A stretch of 12,517 nucleotides of DNA from an uncultured Lachnospiraceae bacterium (GCA_946409475.1 CAMJWQ010000065.1:1-12517); one strand, 5' to 3'; shown: positions 4,655 to 12,517, numbered from the stretch's first letter. The notes: generated by a model not told the origin, from the sequence alone. Made by a program: numbers and translations.

Positions 4655-7327
4655 CTAAAATACAATCACTTCTTTTAATAAATACATAATTGCCAGGACC
4701 TGTAAGGCGAGGCCCCATACTACAAAGGTGCGATCCATATTTTTTTCCAGATGAATTTTATTATTTCTTAATGTTAATACCAGCAGGAAGATAAAGGGTA
4801 AGAAATATCTTCCATGTACACCTTCAATGGAAATGTGGCTGACAGGTGTCCAGGTCAAAAGCATTGCCGTCAGTATTAATCCAAAGGATGCTGCCGACAG
4901 TAAGCAGATCAATACCTTTTGGGAGGATTTAAAATACATTTTTTCTCCTCTTCCTTTTAGGGTAGAGGCAAGCAGCAATATAATAAAGGCTACGATAACC
5001 ACGTTGGATATACTTAAGCTTACCCAGCCCAGCTTCTGCCCGATTAAGGACTGCATATAAAATTCCGATTTATCGGCAATAGTATTGGCTATTACGGTGA
5101 TATAATCCATGGGATGAGCCAGTAAATAGCCTAATGTATAGGCTGTTTCACCCGTTACATGAATGGAGCTTTCGGAGCTTGACAGCCCTCCCAGGGAAGT
5201 CACAATTGTCATATTACGATAAATAAAAGCCAAAAGAACAAACAGGCCCATTAACAGCATTGCCTTAATATATGATTTCTTACCATTGAATTTGTTTTGC
5301 GGTATCAGGAAAAAGGCAAAGGCAATGGGCAGATAAACACCGCCCTTACTAAATATAATGCCCAGGCTTAAGAGACATAAAAGCAATATATCTCTTCCCT
5401 TAACGGCATGATTACCGAAGGCCAGGGACAGGCAATAGCAGGAGAATAAAATAGATATCCCCAAAGTAACACTGTCATAGGAAAAGGAAGTTACCTGCTG
5501 TACCGTCATAGGTAAAATACAAATTAAAAATAAGGTTATTTTACCAAAGGGAAGCTTCCGCATCCCCAAAAAGGTAAGCAAAGCAAAAGCCAATAAACTG
5601 AACCATCTTCCAAATTGCAGCATTAGAACCGGACCCAGGCCTAAAATACGGGCCAGAGCAACTCCTAATGCCGCCGGTAAATAGACATAAAACCCGGCAC
5701 CGGTACTTTTAGCACTTTCTGTTTCGACTAAATTTTTATTTTCCGCCAATTGAAAGAGATTTTCATATACATACTTATAATTATCTATGGATGCTTCGGA
5801 TGTAAGGGGTATCAAGGCGTCATCCTGCCTTTTTAAACAGGTGCCGTCCTCTTTTGCACCATAGCCCAGCAGGATATTGGAATACCCATAGGCATTATCG
5901 ATATGTGTTTCTTCATCCGGTGCCATATACGGCAAGATAATAAAGCTATAGATAATACCGATTGCAAGCAGGGAAAATAAATAGACAGTCTCAATTTTAA
6001 ATTTTCTGACAGCAATAAGATAGTATAGAAAAACGGCAGCTAAGCAAATGCCCATATACAAAGCCAAAAAGTAGGTTCGAATAAAATGATGAAAGGACGT
6101 ATATACAATCATCCCCATATTAAAGCTTTGCATGCCTCCGTCAACAAAAAAAGAGTTGTCGGCATAGGCCCCGTCTTTGGTTACATACAGACTCATTGTC
6201 TGATCTGCAACGGTATCAGGAAAATTTACTACCAGCTCAAAGCTCTTGCCATAGGTATCCGTCTGACTTTGATTAAAAATTAATCCTATGTATTCATCGC
6301 TCAATACCTCCTGTAATGAGATATTGGTATCGCATAGTATTTCCTCTGTTTCCTTATTGATAATCCGGATATGCAGATCTCCGTCCATTACTCCTGAATT
6401 GGGAATATTTAATTTGAACCCCAGCCCTACCGCTTCCTTCTGTTTCATAATAAGCGTCTGTCTGAATTCCTTCATATCTGCGGTTATGGGCATGAAATTC
6501 CCTTCATCCTCCATCACTACTTCCTTATCTGTTGTATTCATGGCTTTTCTGATTTCCGTATCATACAGATAATAAAATATAACGGTAATAATAAAGAGTA
6601 CAATTCCAAGACCTATCAGGGGACGAAGAAAGGTATATCTTTTATCTATTTTTGTTAACAAAGAATTCATTTTGGATTTTTTGGATGTTACCACAATATT
6701 ACTTTTCGGTTCCTTATCCTTACTGTCATCAAACACAAAAATAATAAGGCCTAATAAAGATAACAGCAGGAGTCTTATCAGAGGCTTTTTAACTGCATGC
6801 CTCTCTAAGGATACCGCAGTGGCAGCTACCAAATTACCATCGACGGCCTGTCCGTCTATTTTTGTTACGGCTTCTATTGCCTCATTGGTATTAACCGCTA
6901 ATGTCGGATTACCTGCTATATCTGAGCCGGTGACGGTAACTTTAATTTCACGGCCGGCAGAAACCTTATCAATAGGCAGAATTACATACGTATTATTTTC
7001 AAACAGGGACAAATCAACCGTTAATGCCCCGACTTCCTCATTGGTATCTGTTGTATAGGCCTGAAAAATTACGGAACCCTTCTGGTCTTCAACAGGTTCA
7101 TTTTCCAAAAAGAAAAACATTTTCGTCAAAGTATTTTCTTTGTTCGTATAATAAAATTCTATATTTGTATCATTGGAAATACTGCCTGCCGTAGTATTTC
7201 CTTTACCATTTAGTTTTACAACCTGCTCCAATTCATAAGGAATCATTATGGTAACCGCCGTATATATGATACATACTAATAAATAGACACAAAATATCTG
7301 TTTTTTATATTTCATCAATTTTTGCAT
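4655..7327 (-). CDS. DUF2142-type polytopic membrane protein with two extracytoplasmic modules
   Basis: This is an 890-aa membrane protein. The C-terminal half (about 413-890) is a bundle of many helices with the family's acidic signature APDEETH at 469-475 on the first long loop, followed by an AYGYSN segment. DUF2142 proteins occur in surface-polysaccharide clusters and are thought to be GT-C-like enzymes, but their activity is poorly defined. The N-terminal half is unusual. TM1 (11-30) leads to a predicted outside beta-rich domain (31-182), TM2 (183-200), a lysine-rich cytoplasmic loop (201-230) and TM3 (235-255). A second beta-rich outside domain (256-410) then precedes TM4. The two outside domains look alike in strand pattern, suggesting internal duplication. 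ATG 7327 follows a GGAG site by 7 nt. The gene starts 35 bp after HPr and ends 9 bp before the flippase. It could be a lipid-phospho-sugar-dependent glycosyltransferase or a polymerase; no separate Wzy is visible. Confidence 0.75.
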   Translation of the reverse strand: MQKLMKYKKQIFCVYLLVCIIYTAVTIMIPYELEQVVKLNGKGNTTAGSISNDTNIEFYYTNKENTLTKMFFFLENEPVEDQKGSVIFQAYTTDTNEEVGALTVDLSLFENNTYVILPIDKVSAGREIKVTVTGSDIAGNPTLAVNTNEAIEAVTKIDGQAVDGNLVAATAVSLERHAVKKPLIRLLLLSLLGLIIFVFDDSKDKEPKSNIVVTSKKSKMNSLLTKIDKRYTFLRPLIGLGIVLFIITVIFYYLYDTEIRKAMNTTDKEVVMEDEGNFMPITADMKEFRQTLIMKQKEAVGLGFKLNIPNSGVMDGDLHIRIINKETEEILCDTNISLQEVLSDEYIGLIFNQSQTDTYGKSFELVVNFPDTVADQTMSLYVTKDGAYADNSFFVDGGMQSFNMGMIVYTSFHHFIRTYFLALYMGICLAAVFLYYLIAVRKFKIETVYLFSLLAIGIIYSFIILPYMAPDEETHIDNAYGYSNILLGYGAKEDGTCLKRQDDALIPLTSEASIDNYKYVYENLFQLAENKNLVETESAKSTGAGFYVYLPAALGVALARILGLGPVLMLQFGRWFSLLAFALLTFLGMRKLPFGKITLFLICILPMTVQQVTSFSYDSVTLGISILFSCYCLSLAFGNHAVKGRDILLLCLLSLGIIFSKGGVYLPIAFAFFLIPQNKFNGKKSYIKAMLLMGLFVLLAFIYRNMTIVTSLGGLSSSESSIHVTGETAYTLGYLLAHPMDYITVIANTIADKSEFYMQSLIGQKLGWVSLSISNVVIVAFIILLLASTLKGRGEKMYFKSSQKVLICLLSAASFGLILTAMLLTWTPVSHISIEGVHGRYFLPFIFLLVLTLRNNKIHLEKNMDRTFVVWGLALQVLAIMYLLKEVIVF

Positions 7328-7362
7328 TTTAAAACTCCGCTATATAACGTTGATTTTTCCGA

Positions 7363-7626
7363 TTATTCCCCTAAACCATTTTCTATTGCATTTACAAGGG
7401 TGCTCAAAGCAAATTCTTCATCTTCCCCTTCGCACATTAATGTGATTTCATCCCCGGATTGTACACAGGCACCAAGAACACTTAATACACTTTTCGCATT
7501 GGCCGTTGTATCACCAAACTGAAAGGTTATTTTGGATTTAAACTGCAGTGCCTCTTTGCATAAAATACCCGCAGGCCGTAAATGCAAGCCCGTAGGGTTC
7601 TTAATTATTACTTTTTGGCTGACCAT
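7363..7626 (-). CDS. ptsH: HPr family phosphocarrier protein
   Basis: This 87-aa protein has the normal length of HPr, the phosphocarrier that receives phosphate from enzyme I on a histidine and passes it to sugar-specific EIIA proteins. The active-site segment TGLHLRPAG (12-20) carries His15 and Arg17. Lys45-Ser46 in AKSVLSVLG matches the Gram-positive regulatory serine phosphorylated by HPr kinase, which allows CcpA-type catabolite control. Retention of His15 argues against the Crh paralogue, which has Gln there. ATG 7626 follows AGGAGG by 9 nt. The gene sits 65 bp after glmM and 35 bp before the DUF2142 gene, with no EI or EII gene in view. It could be the main HPr of the cell or an additional paralogue dedicated to regulation; the sequence alone does not decide. 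Confidence 0.93.
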   Translation of the reverse strand: MVSQKVIIKNPTGLHLRPAGILCKEALQFKSKITFQFGDTTANAKSVLSVLGACVQSGDEITLMCEGEDEEFALSTLVNAIENGLGE

Positions 7627-7691
7627 ATACCATATCCTCCTAATACATTATTTTAAAAACCTGTTAACCTTCTCCTTATTTATCTTGCGTT

Positions 7692-9041
7692 TTATAATAA
7701 AGTCTGCTGAATAAGCTCAGCCAGATCTGCGGCATCTTTTTCAATCATACTTTGGTCTTTTCCCTCAATCATGACACGGATCAGGGGCTCCGTACCCGAA
7801 GGCCTGATGAGTACTCTTCCTTCTCCTTTGAATTTATCCTCCAGCCTTTGAACGGCAGCAGCTATTTCCGGATATTCCATGTACTTTTCCTTTTTATGAT
7901 TTGGTACTTTTGCATTTACAAGAGCCTGCGGTAAAACCTCCATAATTGAGGCTAATTCCGATAGCGGTTTCTGCGTATCTATCATTACCTGTAATAAATG
8001 AAGTGCACTTAACAGCCCGTCTCCGGTTGTATTACTGTCCAGGAATATAATATGACCGGATTGCTCTCCGCCTAAGCTTGCCCCTATTTCTTTCATTCGC
8101 TCCAGTACATAACGGTCTCCTACCCTGGTCTGCTCAATAAGAATCCCTTTTTCCTTTGCCATTAAACAAAATCCCAGGTTACTCATGACGGTTGCCACAA
8201 TGGTATCCTTTTTCAGCTGTCCTTTTTCCCTCATATAATAACCGCATATGGCCATCAGCTGGTCACCGTCTACTACGCTGCCGTTTTCATCCACAGCCAG
8301 CATTCTGTCGGCATCCCCGTCAAAAGCCAGCCCTAAAGCTGCCTTTTCAAACACAACCCGGGCCCGCAGCTCTTCCATATGTGTAGAACCGCAGTTGGCA
8401 TTAATATTAGTCCCGTCCGGGTTCGTGTGTATGGCAATCACCGATGCTCCCAGCTCTTTCAATGTCTCAATGGAGGTATAATAAGCCGCTCCCTCCGCAC
8501 AATCCACTACTATTTTCATACCATTCAAATGAATGGGAACGGCCTGTTGTATAAAATTGATATACTCTTCTCTGGCATCTGTGCGGTATTTTATTTTACC
8601 AATTTCGGAGCCTGTCGGTATGGGTATATCCTTCATACCGTTGTGTATAATATTCTCTATCTCATCCTCTAAAGAATCCGACAGCTTATATCCTTCCGCA
8701 TTGAAAAATTTAATACCGTTAAATTCAACCGGATTATGGGATGCGGATATGACAACTCCCGCATCCACCTTATATTTTCTTGTCAGATAAGCAACGGCAG
8801 GTGTAGGCAGTACACCTATATATACGGCATTGGCACCAACGGAGCAAATCCCTGCCATAAGGGCGTTTGCCAGCATATCTCCCGATATTCTCGTATCACA
8901 GCCAACCATAATTGTCGGTTTGTGTTCATTTTCCTTCGTTAATACATAGGCACCGGCCTGACCAAGCTGCATAGCAAGAGTTGGTGTAAGCTCCGTATTT
9001 GCCACACCCCTCACTCCATCTGTTCCAAATAACCTGCTCAT
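7692..9041 (-). CDS. glmM: Phosphoglucosamine mutase
   Basis: GlmM converts glucosamine-6-phosphate to glucosamine-1-phosphate, feeding UDP-GlcNAc for peptidoglycan and other glycans. The 449-aa product has all four hallmark sites of the alpha-D-phosphohexomutase family. These are an N-terminal FGTDGVRG (5-12), the phosphoserine loop SASHNP with catalytic Ser101, the magnesium loop DGDADR (241-246) and the phosphate-binding RPSGTEP (413-419). I start at ATG 9041 because GGAGGA (9046-9051) lies just before it. The longer open frame from TTG 9053 would place this site inside the coding region and add residues not typical of the family. It lies 50 bp after cdaR, the classic cdaA-cdaR-glmM order. 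In Bacillus, Listeria and Staphylococcus GlmM binds and inhibits CdaA, so the same link is likely here. Confidence 0.97.
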   Translation of the reverse strand: MSRLFGTDGVRGVANTELTPTLAMQLGQAGAYVLTKENEHKPTIMVGCDTRISGDMLANALMAGICSVGANAVYIGVLPTPAVAYLTRKYKVDAGVVISASHNPVEFNGIKFFNAEGYKLSDSLEDEIENIIHNGMKDIPIPTGSEIGKIKYRTDAREEYINFIQQAVPIHLNGMKIVVDCAEGAAYYTSIETLKELGASVIAIHTNPDGTNINANCGSTHMEELRARVVFEKAALGLAFDGDADRMLAVDENGSVVDGDQLMAICGYYMREKGQLKKDTIVATVMSNLGFCLMAKEKGILIEQTRVGDRYVLERMKEIGASLGGEQSGHIIFLDSNTTGDGLLSALHLLQVMIDTQKPLSELASIMEVLPQALVNAKVPNHKKEKYMEYPEIAAAVQRLEDKFKGEGRVLIRPSGTEPLIRVMIEGKDQSMIEKDAADLAELIQQTLL

Positions 9042-9045
9042 AGAT

Positions 9046-9051
9046 TCCTCC
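9046..9051 (-). promoter_or_regulatory. Ribosome-binding site that sets the glmM start
   Basis: GGAGGA on the minus strand ends 4 nt before ATG 9041. The upstream in-frame TTG at 9053 has no purine-rich site ahead of it, so the shorter protein is favoured. Confidence 0.75.
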
Positions 9052-9091
9052 AAATTAATTTTTAGTTATTATTCATAGTATGCCAAAAAAC

Positions 9092-10357
9092 CTATTCTCC
9101 TGCCTTTTCCGCTAAATAAATATTTACCGTGGCAGGCTCCGCTAATTCTATTCCTGACGGCAGGTTTAAATTAACAGGTACCTGATAGGTGCCTTCCTCA
9201 TAATCATCCAGTCCAAGAAGTGAAAAATCAATGGTACCGGTTATCGTATCTGCATTTAGCCTCTCCAGATTCTCTTCGGCACCGTTTACTTTAATGAGAA
9301 GTATCTGGGAAGACAGCATGGTTTCCTTAAATCCTTCCGGAATATTTATTATTTCATAATCCGTTAGATCCACTTCGATATCCTTTGTCTGCTTAGGTTC
9401 TATATTTATCACTACTTTAATTTCACTGCTCTGGCTCTCATCAGCCAATTGCAGCCCGGAAGGAAGATAATTATTGATATTTATCGTCTTTTCCAGATTC
9501 GTTGTCAGACCTGTGATATCCAATAAATCGGAGGGCAGCTCTAATTCGGAATATTTATTCAGAGTGCTTTCTTTTCCCGCCACAAGAATAGTTTCAGGAA
9601 CGCATGATATTTTTCCCGTAGCTATATAATTATCTGCCGGTTTTCCGGTATAAGAAGCCTTAATCGGCAGTTCCTTTTCTTTTAAAATTACAACATTCAC
9701 AGATACTTCCTTGATATTATAGGTGATTTGACTGCTGGTAACCAGTTTGTCATTTTCATCATATAATAAAATACTTTCTGTCGTATTGATATTTGTGGAC
9801 ATATCGGTCACACTTACATTAACACCCGCCTTCACCACCTTTGAAATAATGGAAGCCGGACCCGAAATTCTTACAATGTTCTGTGTGGTTGAGACCTCTC
9901 CCACCGCATATCCATCTAAGGGAGTCCCGGAGGTAGCAACATCAATTACCAGCTGTTTACTGACAGAATCCTCAATAGACACCTTTAATATTTTTGTTTT
10001 AGGTTCAATTTCAGAAATTTTATCCGCATATTTAGTAGATTTCACTTCAATAGGAACCGTATCCACAGAGGTCATTTCCGTCATATCGGCAGTCGCTACA
10101 AAATCATCCTTGCTTAAGGAATTCAGGACGGATCTTTTAGCAGTTACATTGATACTGATTACATCACTGTCCTCCAAAATCTGATACGTCTTTCCTTCGT
10201 CCGTGATAGCACTTGTGTTAACAACCTTCACAGGAATTTGGTTAAACGGGATGGTAGTGACGGGATCGTCTATATTTAAAACTATTATCCACAGTAGAAA
10301 AGCTACCAGTAACGACATTATTTTAAGGCCGATATTATGGGTCAGCTTATTTTTCAT
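9092..10357 (-). CDS. cdaR: CdaR: YbbR-domain regulator of diadenylate cyclase
   Basis: CdaR is a membrane-anchored protein whose extracytoplasmic YbbR domains modulate CdaA. The 421-aa product starts with a short cytoplasmic basic end, a single TM helix at about 10-28 (IGLKIMSLLVAFLLWIIVLN) and the family's NIDDPV junction. About four beta-rich YbbR-like repeats follow to the C-terminus, with recurring phrases such as GYAVGEVS, NYIATGKIS and PEGFKETM at equivalent places and YxVPVNLNLPSGIEL in the last. ATG 10357 overlaps the cdaA stop as ATGA, a translational coupling signal, with GGGGAGG (10366-10372) 8 nt upstream. A GTG at 10378 is in frame but would bury that site. The direction of its effect on CdaA differs between species, so activation or inhibition cannot be stated here. 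Confidence 0.95.
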   Translation of the reverse strand: MKNKLTHNIGLKIMSLLVAFLLWIIVLNIDDPVTTIPFNQIPVKVVNTSAITDEGKTYQILEDSDVISINVTAKRSVLNSLSKDDFVATADMTEMTSVDTVPIEVKSTKYADKISEIEPKTKILKVSIEDSVSKQLVIDVATSGTPLDGYAVGEVSTTQNIVRISGPASIISKVVKAGVNVSVTDMSTNINTTESILLYDENDKLVTSSQITYNIKEVSVNVVILKEKELPIKASYTGKPADNYIATGKISCVPETILVAGKESTLNKYSELELPSDLLDITGLTTNLEKTININNYLPSGLQLADESQSSEIKVVINIEPKQTKDIEVDLTDYEIINIPEGFKETMLSSQILLIKVNGAEENLERLNADTITGTIDFSLLGLDDYEEGTYQVPVNLNLPSGIELAEPATVNIYLAEKAGE

Positions 10358-11214
10358 TTCTTCGACCTCCCCTTCCACAATATGAATTTTTTCTCTTCCG
10401 TGGTTTTATTTTGAATAATAGTCAGTTTTTCCTTTACAAAATCTGTGGAGACATTTCTATATAATTCTCCCATATACGCTATGGATACCCTTCCCGTTTC
10501 CTCCGATACAATTATGGTTAAGGAATCCGATGCTTCACTGATACCGACTCCGGCTCTGTGTCTCGTGCCCAATTCCTTGCTAAGCTCCATATTATCGGAA
10601 AGCGGCAAGTAGCAGGTAGCTGAGGTGAGCCGGTTATTCCGTATGATAACGGCACCGTCATGTAAAGGCGTATTGTGTTCAAAAATATTAATTAACAGCT
10701 GGCTGGTAACCAAACCATCAACGGGGATACCGGTTCTTTCATATTCTGCCAGGCTGTTATTCTGTTCAATGACTATAAGGGCTCCTGTTTTCACTTTACC
10801 CATCTCAAAGCTGGCTTTGACAATTTCACTAATGGTCTTATCACTAAATAATTCCGCCACATTCCTTGGTGAATCAAAGGATATGAGATTGCGAAAAAAA
10901 TTTTGCCTTCCCAGCTGCTCCAAAGCTTTCCTAAGCTCAGGCTGAAATACGATTACCACCGCAATAATGGCAACATTGATAACATTACTTGCTATCCATA
11001 AAATGGTGTTCATATGAAATATAGAGGCTATTAAGATAAATGCCAGTATCACAATAATGCCTCTTAGCAGGTTCCATGCTTTTGTATTTTTAATCCATAC
11101 CATAATCTGATAAACTAAAAAAGATATGATCAGTATTTCCACAATATCAATCAGATTAATTTTAATGGATCTTAAAAAAAGATACTTTTCAACAAATGCC
11201 CGAAAATCACTCAT
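10354..11214 (-). CDS. cdaA: Diadenylate cyclase CdaA
   Basis: CdaA condenses two ATP molecules into cyclic di-AMP, the second messenger controlling potassium and osmolyte uptake and cell-wall homeostasis in Gram-positive bacteria. The 286-aa protein has three N-terminal TM helices (about 19-38, 48-66, 72-90), a short linker, and a cytoplasmic DAC domain (about 95-265). The domain has both catalytic signatures intact: DGA at 186-188 within TPLHDGAVII, and RHR at 218-220 within GTRHRAGVG. The length matches the family. ATG 11214 follows a GAGAGGG site, with a candidate extended -10 promoter (11235-11243) just ahead. The stop overlaps the start of cdaR by 4 bp. As the first gene of the cdaA-cdaR-glmM set it is probably co-regulated with peptidoglycan precursor supply. 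The sequence gives no reason to doubt activity. Confidence 0.98.
   Translation of the reverse strand: MSDFRAFVEKYLFLRSIKINLIDIVEILIISFLVYQIMVWIKNTKAWNLLRGIIVILAFILIASIFHMNTILWIASNVINVAIIAVVIVFQPELRKALEQLGRQNFFRNLISFDSPRNVAELFSDKTISEIVKASFEMGKVKTGALIVIEQNNSLAEYERTGIPVDGLVTSQLLINIFEHNTPLHDGAVIIRNNRLTSATCYLPLSDNMELSKELGTRHRAGVGISEASDSLTIIVSEETGRVSIAYMGELYRNVSTDFVKEKLTIIQNKTTEEKKFILWKGRSKK
10366..10372 (-). promoter_or_regulatory. Ribosome-binding site inside the cdaA 3' end
   Basis: GGGGAGG on the minus strand lies within the last codons of cdaA, 8 nt before the cdaR ATG at 10357. With the ATGA overlap it indicates coupled translation of cyclase and regulator, and it rules out the GTG at 10378 as the start. 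Confidence 0.75.
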
Positions 11215-11234
11215 CTTATCATCCCTCTCTTAGT

Positions 11235-11243
11235 ATTATATCA
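11235..11243 (-). promoter_or_regulatory. Candidate extended -10 promoter for cdaA
   Basis: The minus strand reads TGA-TATAAT, a perfect -10 hexamer with the TGn extension, ending 20 nt before the cdaA ATG. No good -35 hexamer lies 16-18 nt upstream, which is tolerated by extended -10 promoters. A start about 7 nt downstream would give a short leader containing the GAGAGGG ribosome-binding site. The 77-bp gap is the widest between the first five genes, so a promoter here is plausible. No riboswitch-like structure is evident. Confidence 0.4.
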
Positions 11244-11291
11244 TAGGTATTGCCATAAACACATCCAGGCCATAATTATCCTATCGGTATT

Positions 11292-12236
11292 CTATTTCTT
11301 TTCATGGTTTTTTTGGGGATTGATCCTTTTAATCCGCTTATTGGGCTGTGATATTAACATCTTGGGAACAGCCTTTACATAATAATAATATTCATCATCT
11401 TCAAATTGGGCATATTCTGTTCTTGAATAATCCACCTGAAAGGTAAAAAACTGAACCACCAGGGCTGCCCCTGCCGAAATTAATGTTCCGAGCAAAATCG
11501 ACAACAGGGAATAATTGATTTCAAGAATATAATCTCCGATCAGCAATAAAATAATATTGATTAAAGAACCGGCAGCAATAGCTATATGCCATGCATAGTC
11601 GACCGATAAACGTCTGATGCTGTATACCAGTATGATAGTAAGAGCAAAAGTAACCACTAATAACAGCATTGTTTTATTCGTAAATACATTATTAAGAATG
11701 AACTTGAATTTTTGCAGCACGGAATCGGCCTCCATATTGCTGACTGCCGATGCATTTGTTTTTACGTAATTGATAAGGTAATACGTAATGGTACCGAACG
11801 CAACGGGTATGATGCATATAGGTGTTCCCAAAAGCCCCACCGATAAAGGTATGGCATATGGTATTTTAAGTTGAAAGAACAGAGGTATTAACAGCACAAT
11901 AATAGAATCCTTAGCCGAAAATCTGAAATATAACAGAAGCATGATCAGAAAATATGCTGCGGAAAGAGCGGCAAATTCTATGGAAACCGTATACAGATGG
12001 GCTATGATATAAAATACGGCAACTAAAATGATCGTATTTGACGGCAAAAAAGAACATATCAGTGCAATAATTAAGGATAGTGCCGGATTTTTCAGCGCTG
12101 TCATGAACCCTGCATTATTATTTATGTACAGCAGGACAATAAACGAAAAAATAAACTTTACTACAGGTGTAATAAAGATTTCATTCTTCCCGTAAATTTC
12201 CTTTATTTTTTCTCTTATTACTATTAAATTAGTCAT
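11292..12236 (-). CDS. Polytopic membrane protein of unknown function upstream of cdaA
   Basis: I do not recognise a characterised family. The 314-aa protein has about nine hydrophobic helices between residues 22 and 266. The conspicuous cytoplasmic tail carries an acidic-aromatic run, QFEDDEYYYYVKAVPK at 277-292, followed by a strongly basic end (300-314). The loop between the sixth and seventh helices (about 158-188) is hydrophilic. ATG 12236 follows AGGAGG by 9-10 nt and overlaps the preceding gene by 8 bp, so the two are translationally linked. It lies 77 bp upstream of cdaA. From memory, similar proteins with the acidic-tyrosine tail occur in other Lachnospiraceae, but I could not verify this. 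The overall layout suggests a transporter-like or scaffold protein; no transport motif supports a specific substrate. Confidence 0.75.
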   Translation of the reverse strand: MTNLIVIREKIKEIYGKNEIFITPVVKFIFSFIVLLYINNNAGFMTALKNPALSLIIALICSFLPSNTIILVAVFYIIAHLYTVSIEFAALSAAYFLIMLLLYFRFSAKDSIIVLLIPLFFQLKIPYAIPLSVGLLGTPICIIPVAFGTITYYLINYVKTNASAVSNMEADSVLQKFKFILNNVFTNKTMLLLVVTFALTIILVYSIRRLSVDYAWHIAIAAGSLINIILLLIGDYILEINYSLLSILLGTLISAGAALVVQFFTFQVDYSRTEYAQFEDDEYYYYVKAVPKMLISQPNKRIKRINPQKNHEKK

Positions 12237-12517
12237 TTTCCGTGTTTCCTCCTAATCGACCTTCCTTCATCTGTTTATCATCTCCAAGTATATGATTCAT
12301 CTTCTTCAGTTCTGTATAATATTGTCTGATACTTCTTTTCGCCTGCCGGTATTTTTTATCATATACCAGATAAGTAATTAATAAATAAACAGCTAAAACA
12401 ATGATATAAACATAGGCAAAATTTTCAGCTGTATATATAATATCCATTATTTGCATGTTTTCCAAATAATAATCCATTTTATAAATAACATATAAAATAA
12501 TAATAATCAGGTAAGCC
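12229..12517 (-). CDS. Small membrane protein of unknown function, 5' end outside the window
   Basis: The reading frame stays open to the window edge, giving 95 visible residues. The first ATG in view (12477) has no ribosome-binding site, and the codons before it encode another hydrophobic stretch (AYLIIIILYVIYK). The gene therefore probably begins beyond 12517. Visible parts are this partial hydrophobic segment, a short polar loop, a TM helix about 20 residues long (YVYIIVLAVYLLITYLVYD) and a basic, partly helical tail (KKYRQAKRSIRQYY...) ending in a charged stretch. It overlaps the next membrane-protein gene by 8 bp, with that gene's AGGAGG inside its last codons. The two products may form a complex. 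No family recognised. Confidence 0.65.
   Translation of the reverse strand, partial: AYLIIIILYVIYKMDYYLENMQIMDIIYTAENFAYVYIIVLAVYLLITYLVYDKKYRQAKRSIRQYYTELKKMNHILGDDKQMKEGRLGGNTEND

Noticed and set aside
7627..7691. Promoter or terminator between glmM and the HPr gene
   Set aside because: No good -35/-10 pair at valid spacing and no GC-rich stem with a T-run were found; only the AGGAGG site before HPr is clear.
11215..11291. c-di-AMP (ydaO-type) riboswitch ahead of cdaA
   Set aside because: The 77-bp gap is too short for that aptamer and shows no matching stem arrangement.

Overview
The window looks like chromosomal DNA of an AT-rich, low-GC Gram-positive anaerobe. A Lachnospiraceae-type clostridium is my best guess. 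The reasons are a cdaA-cdaR-glmM cluster, an HPr with both His15 and Ser46, and strong AGGAGG/GGAGG ribosome-binding sites; no rRNA or other marker confirms it. All ten complete genes and one partial gene lie on the minus strand, so the operon reads from 12517 down to about 102.

Region 1 (12517-11292): the 3' part of a small membrane-protein gene whose 5' end lies outside the window, overlapping a roughly 9-TM membrane protein of unknown function by 8 bp. Region 2 (11291-7363): a candidate extended -10 promoter, then cdaA (diadenylate cyclase), cdaR (its membrane-anchored YbbR-domain regulator, coupled by ATGA), glmM (phosphoglucosamine mutase) and an HPr phosphocarrier gene. These cover c-di-AMP synthesis, the committed step towards UDP-GlcNAc, and PTS/carbon signalling.

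Region 3 (7327-1511): closely spaced surface-glycan genes. They encode an 890-aa DUF2142-type membrane protein with a duplicated extracytoplasmic module, a Wzx-like flippase, a hexapeptide-repeat acyltransferase and a GT2 glycosyltransferase. Region 4 (1510-1071): a 440-bp stretch without a credible gene. It holds three tandem 48-bp units that each fold as a hairpin, a roughly 213-nt imperfect palindrome sharing a perfect 24-bp arm with those units, nearly matching 18/19-bp direct repeats on both flanks, and a 16-bp purine-rich tandem repeat. Region 5 (1070-1): a second GT2 glycosyltransferase followed by inverted repeats at the window edge.

Spacing is tight (4-bp overlap to 77 bp) through most of the window and I see no convincing intrinsic terminator between genes. 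The c-di-AMP/GlmM/HPr block may therefore be co-transcribed with the glycan genes. The individual families are mostly familiar. The least explained parts are the repeat island at 1087-1531, the DUF2142 protein's doubled module, and the linkage of c-di-AMP and HPr genes to a glycan cassette.
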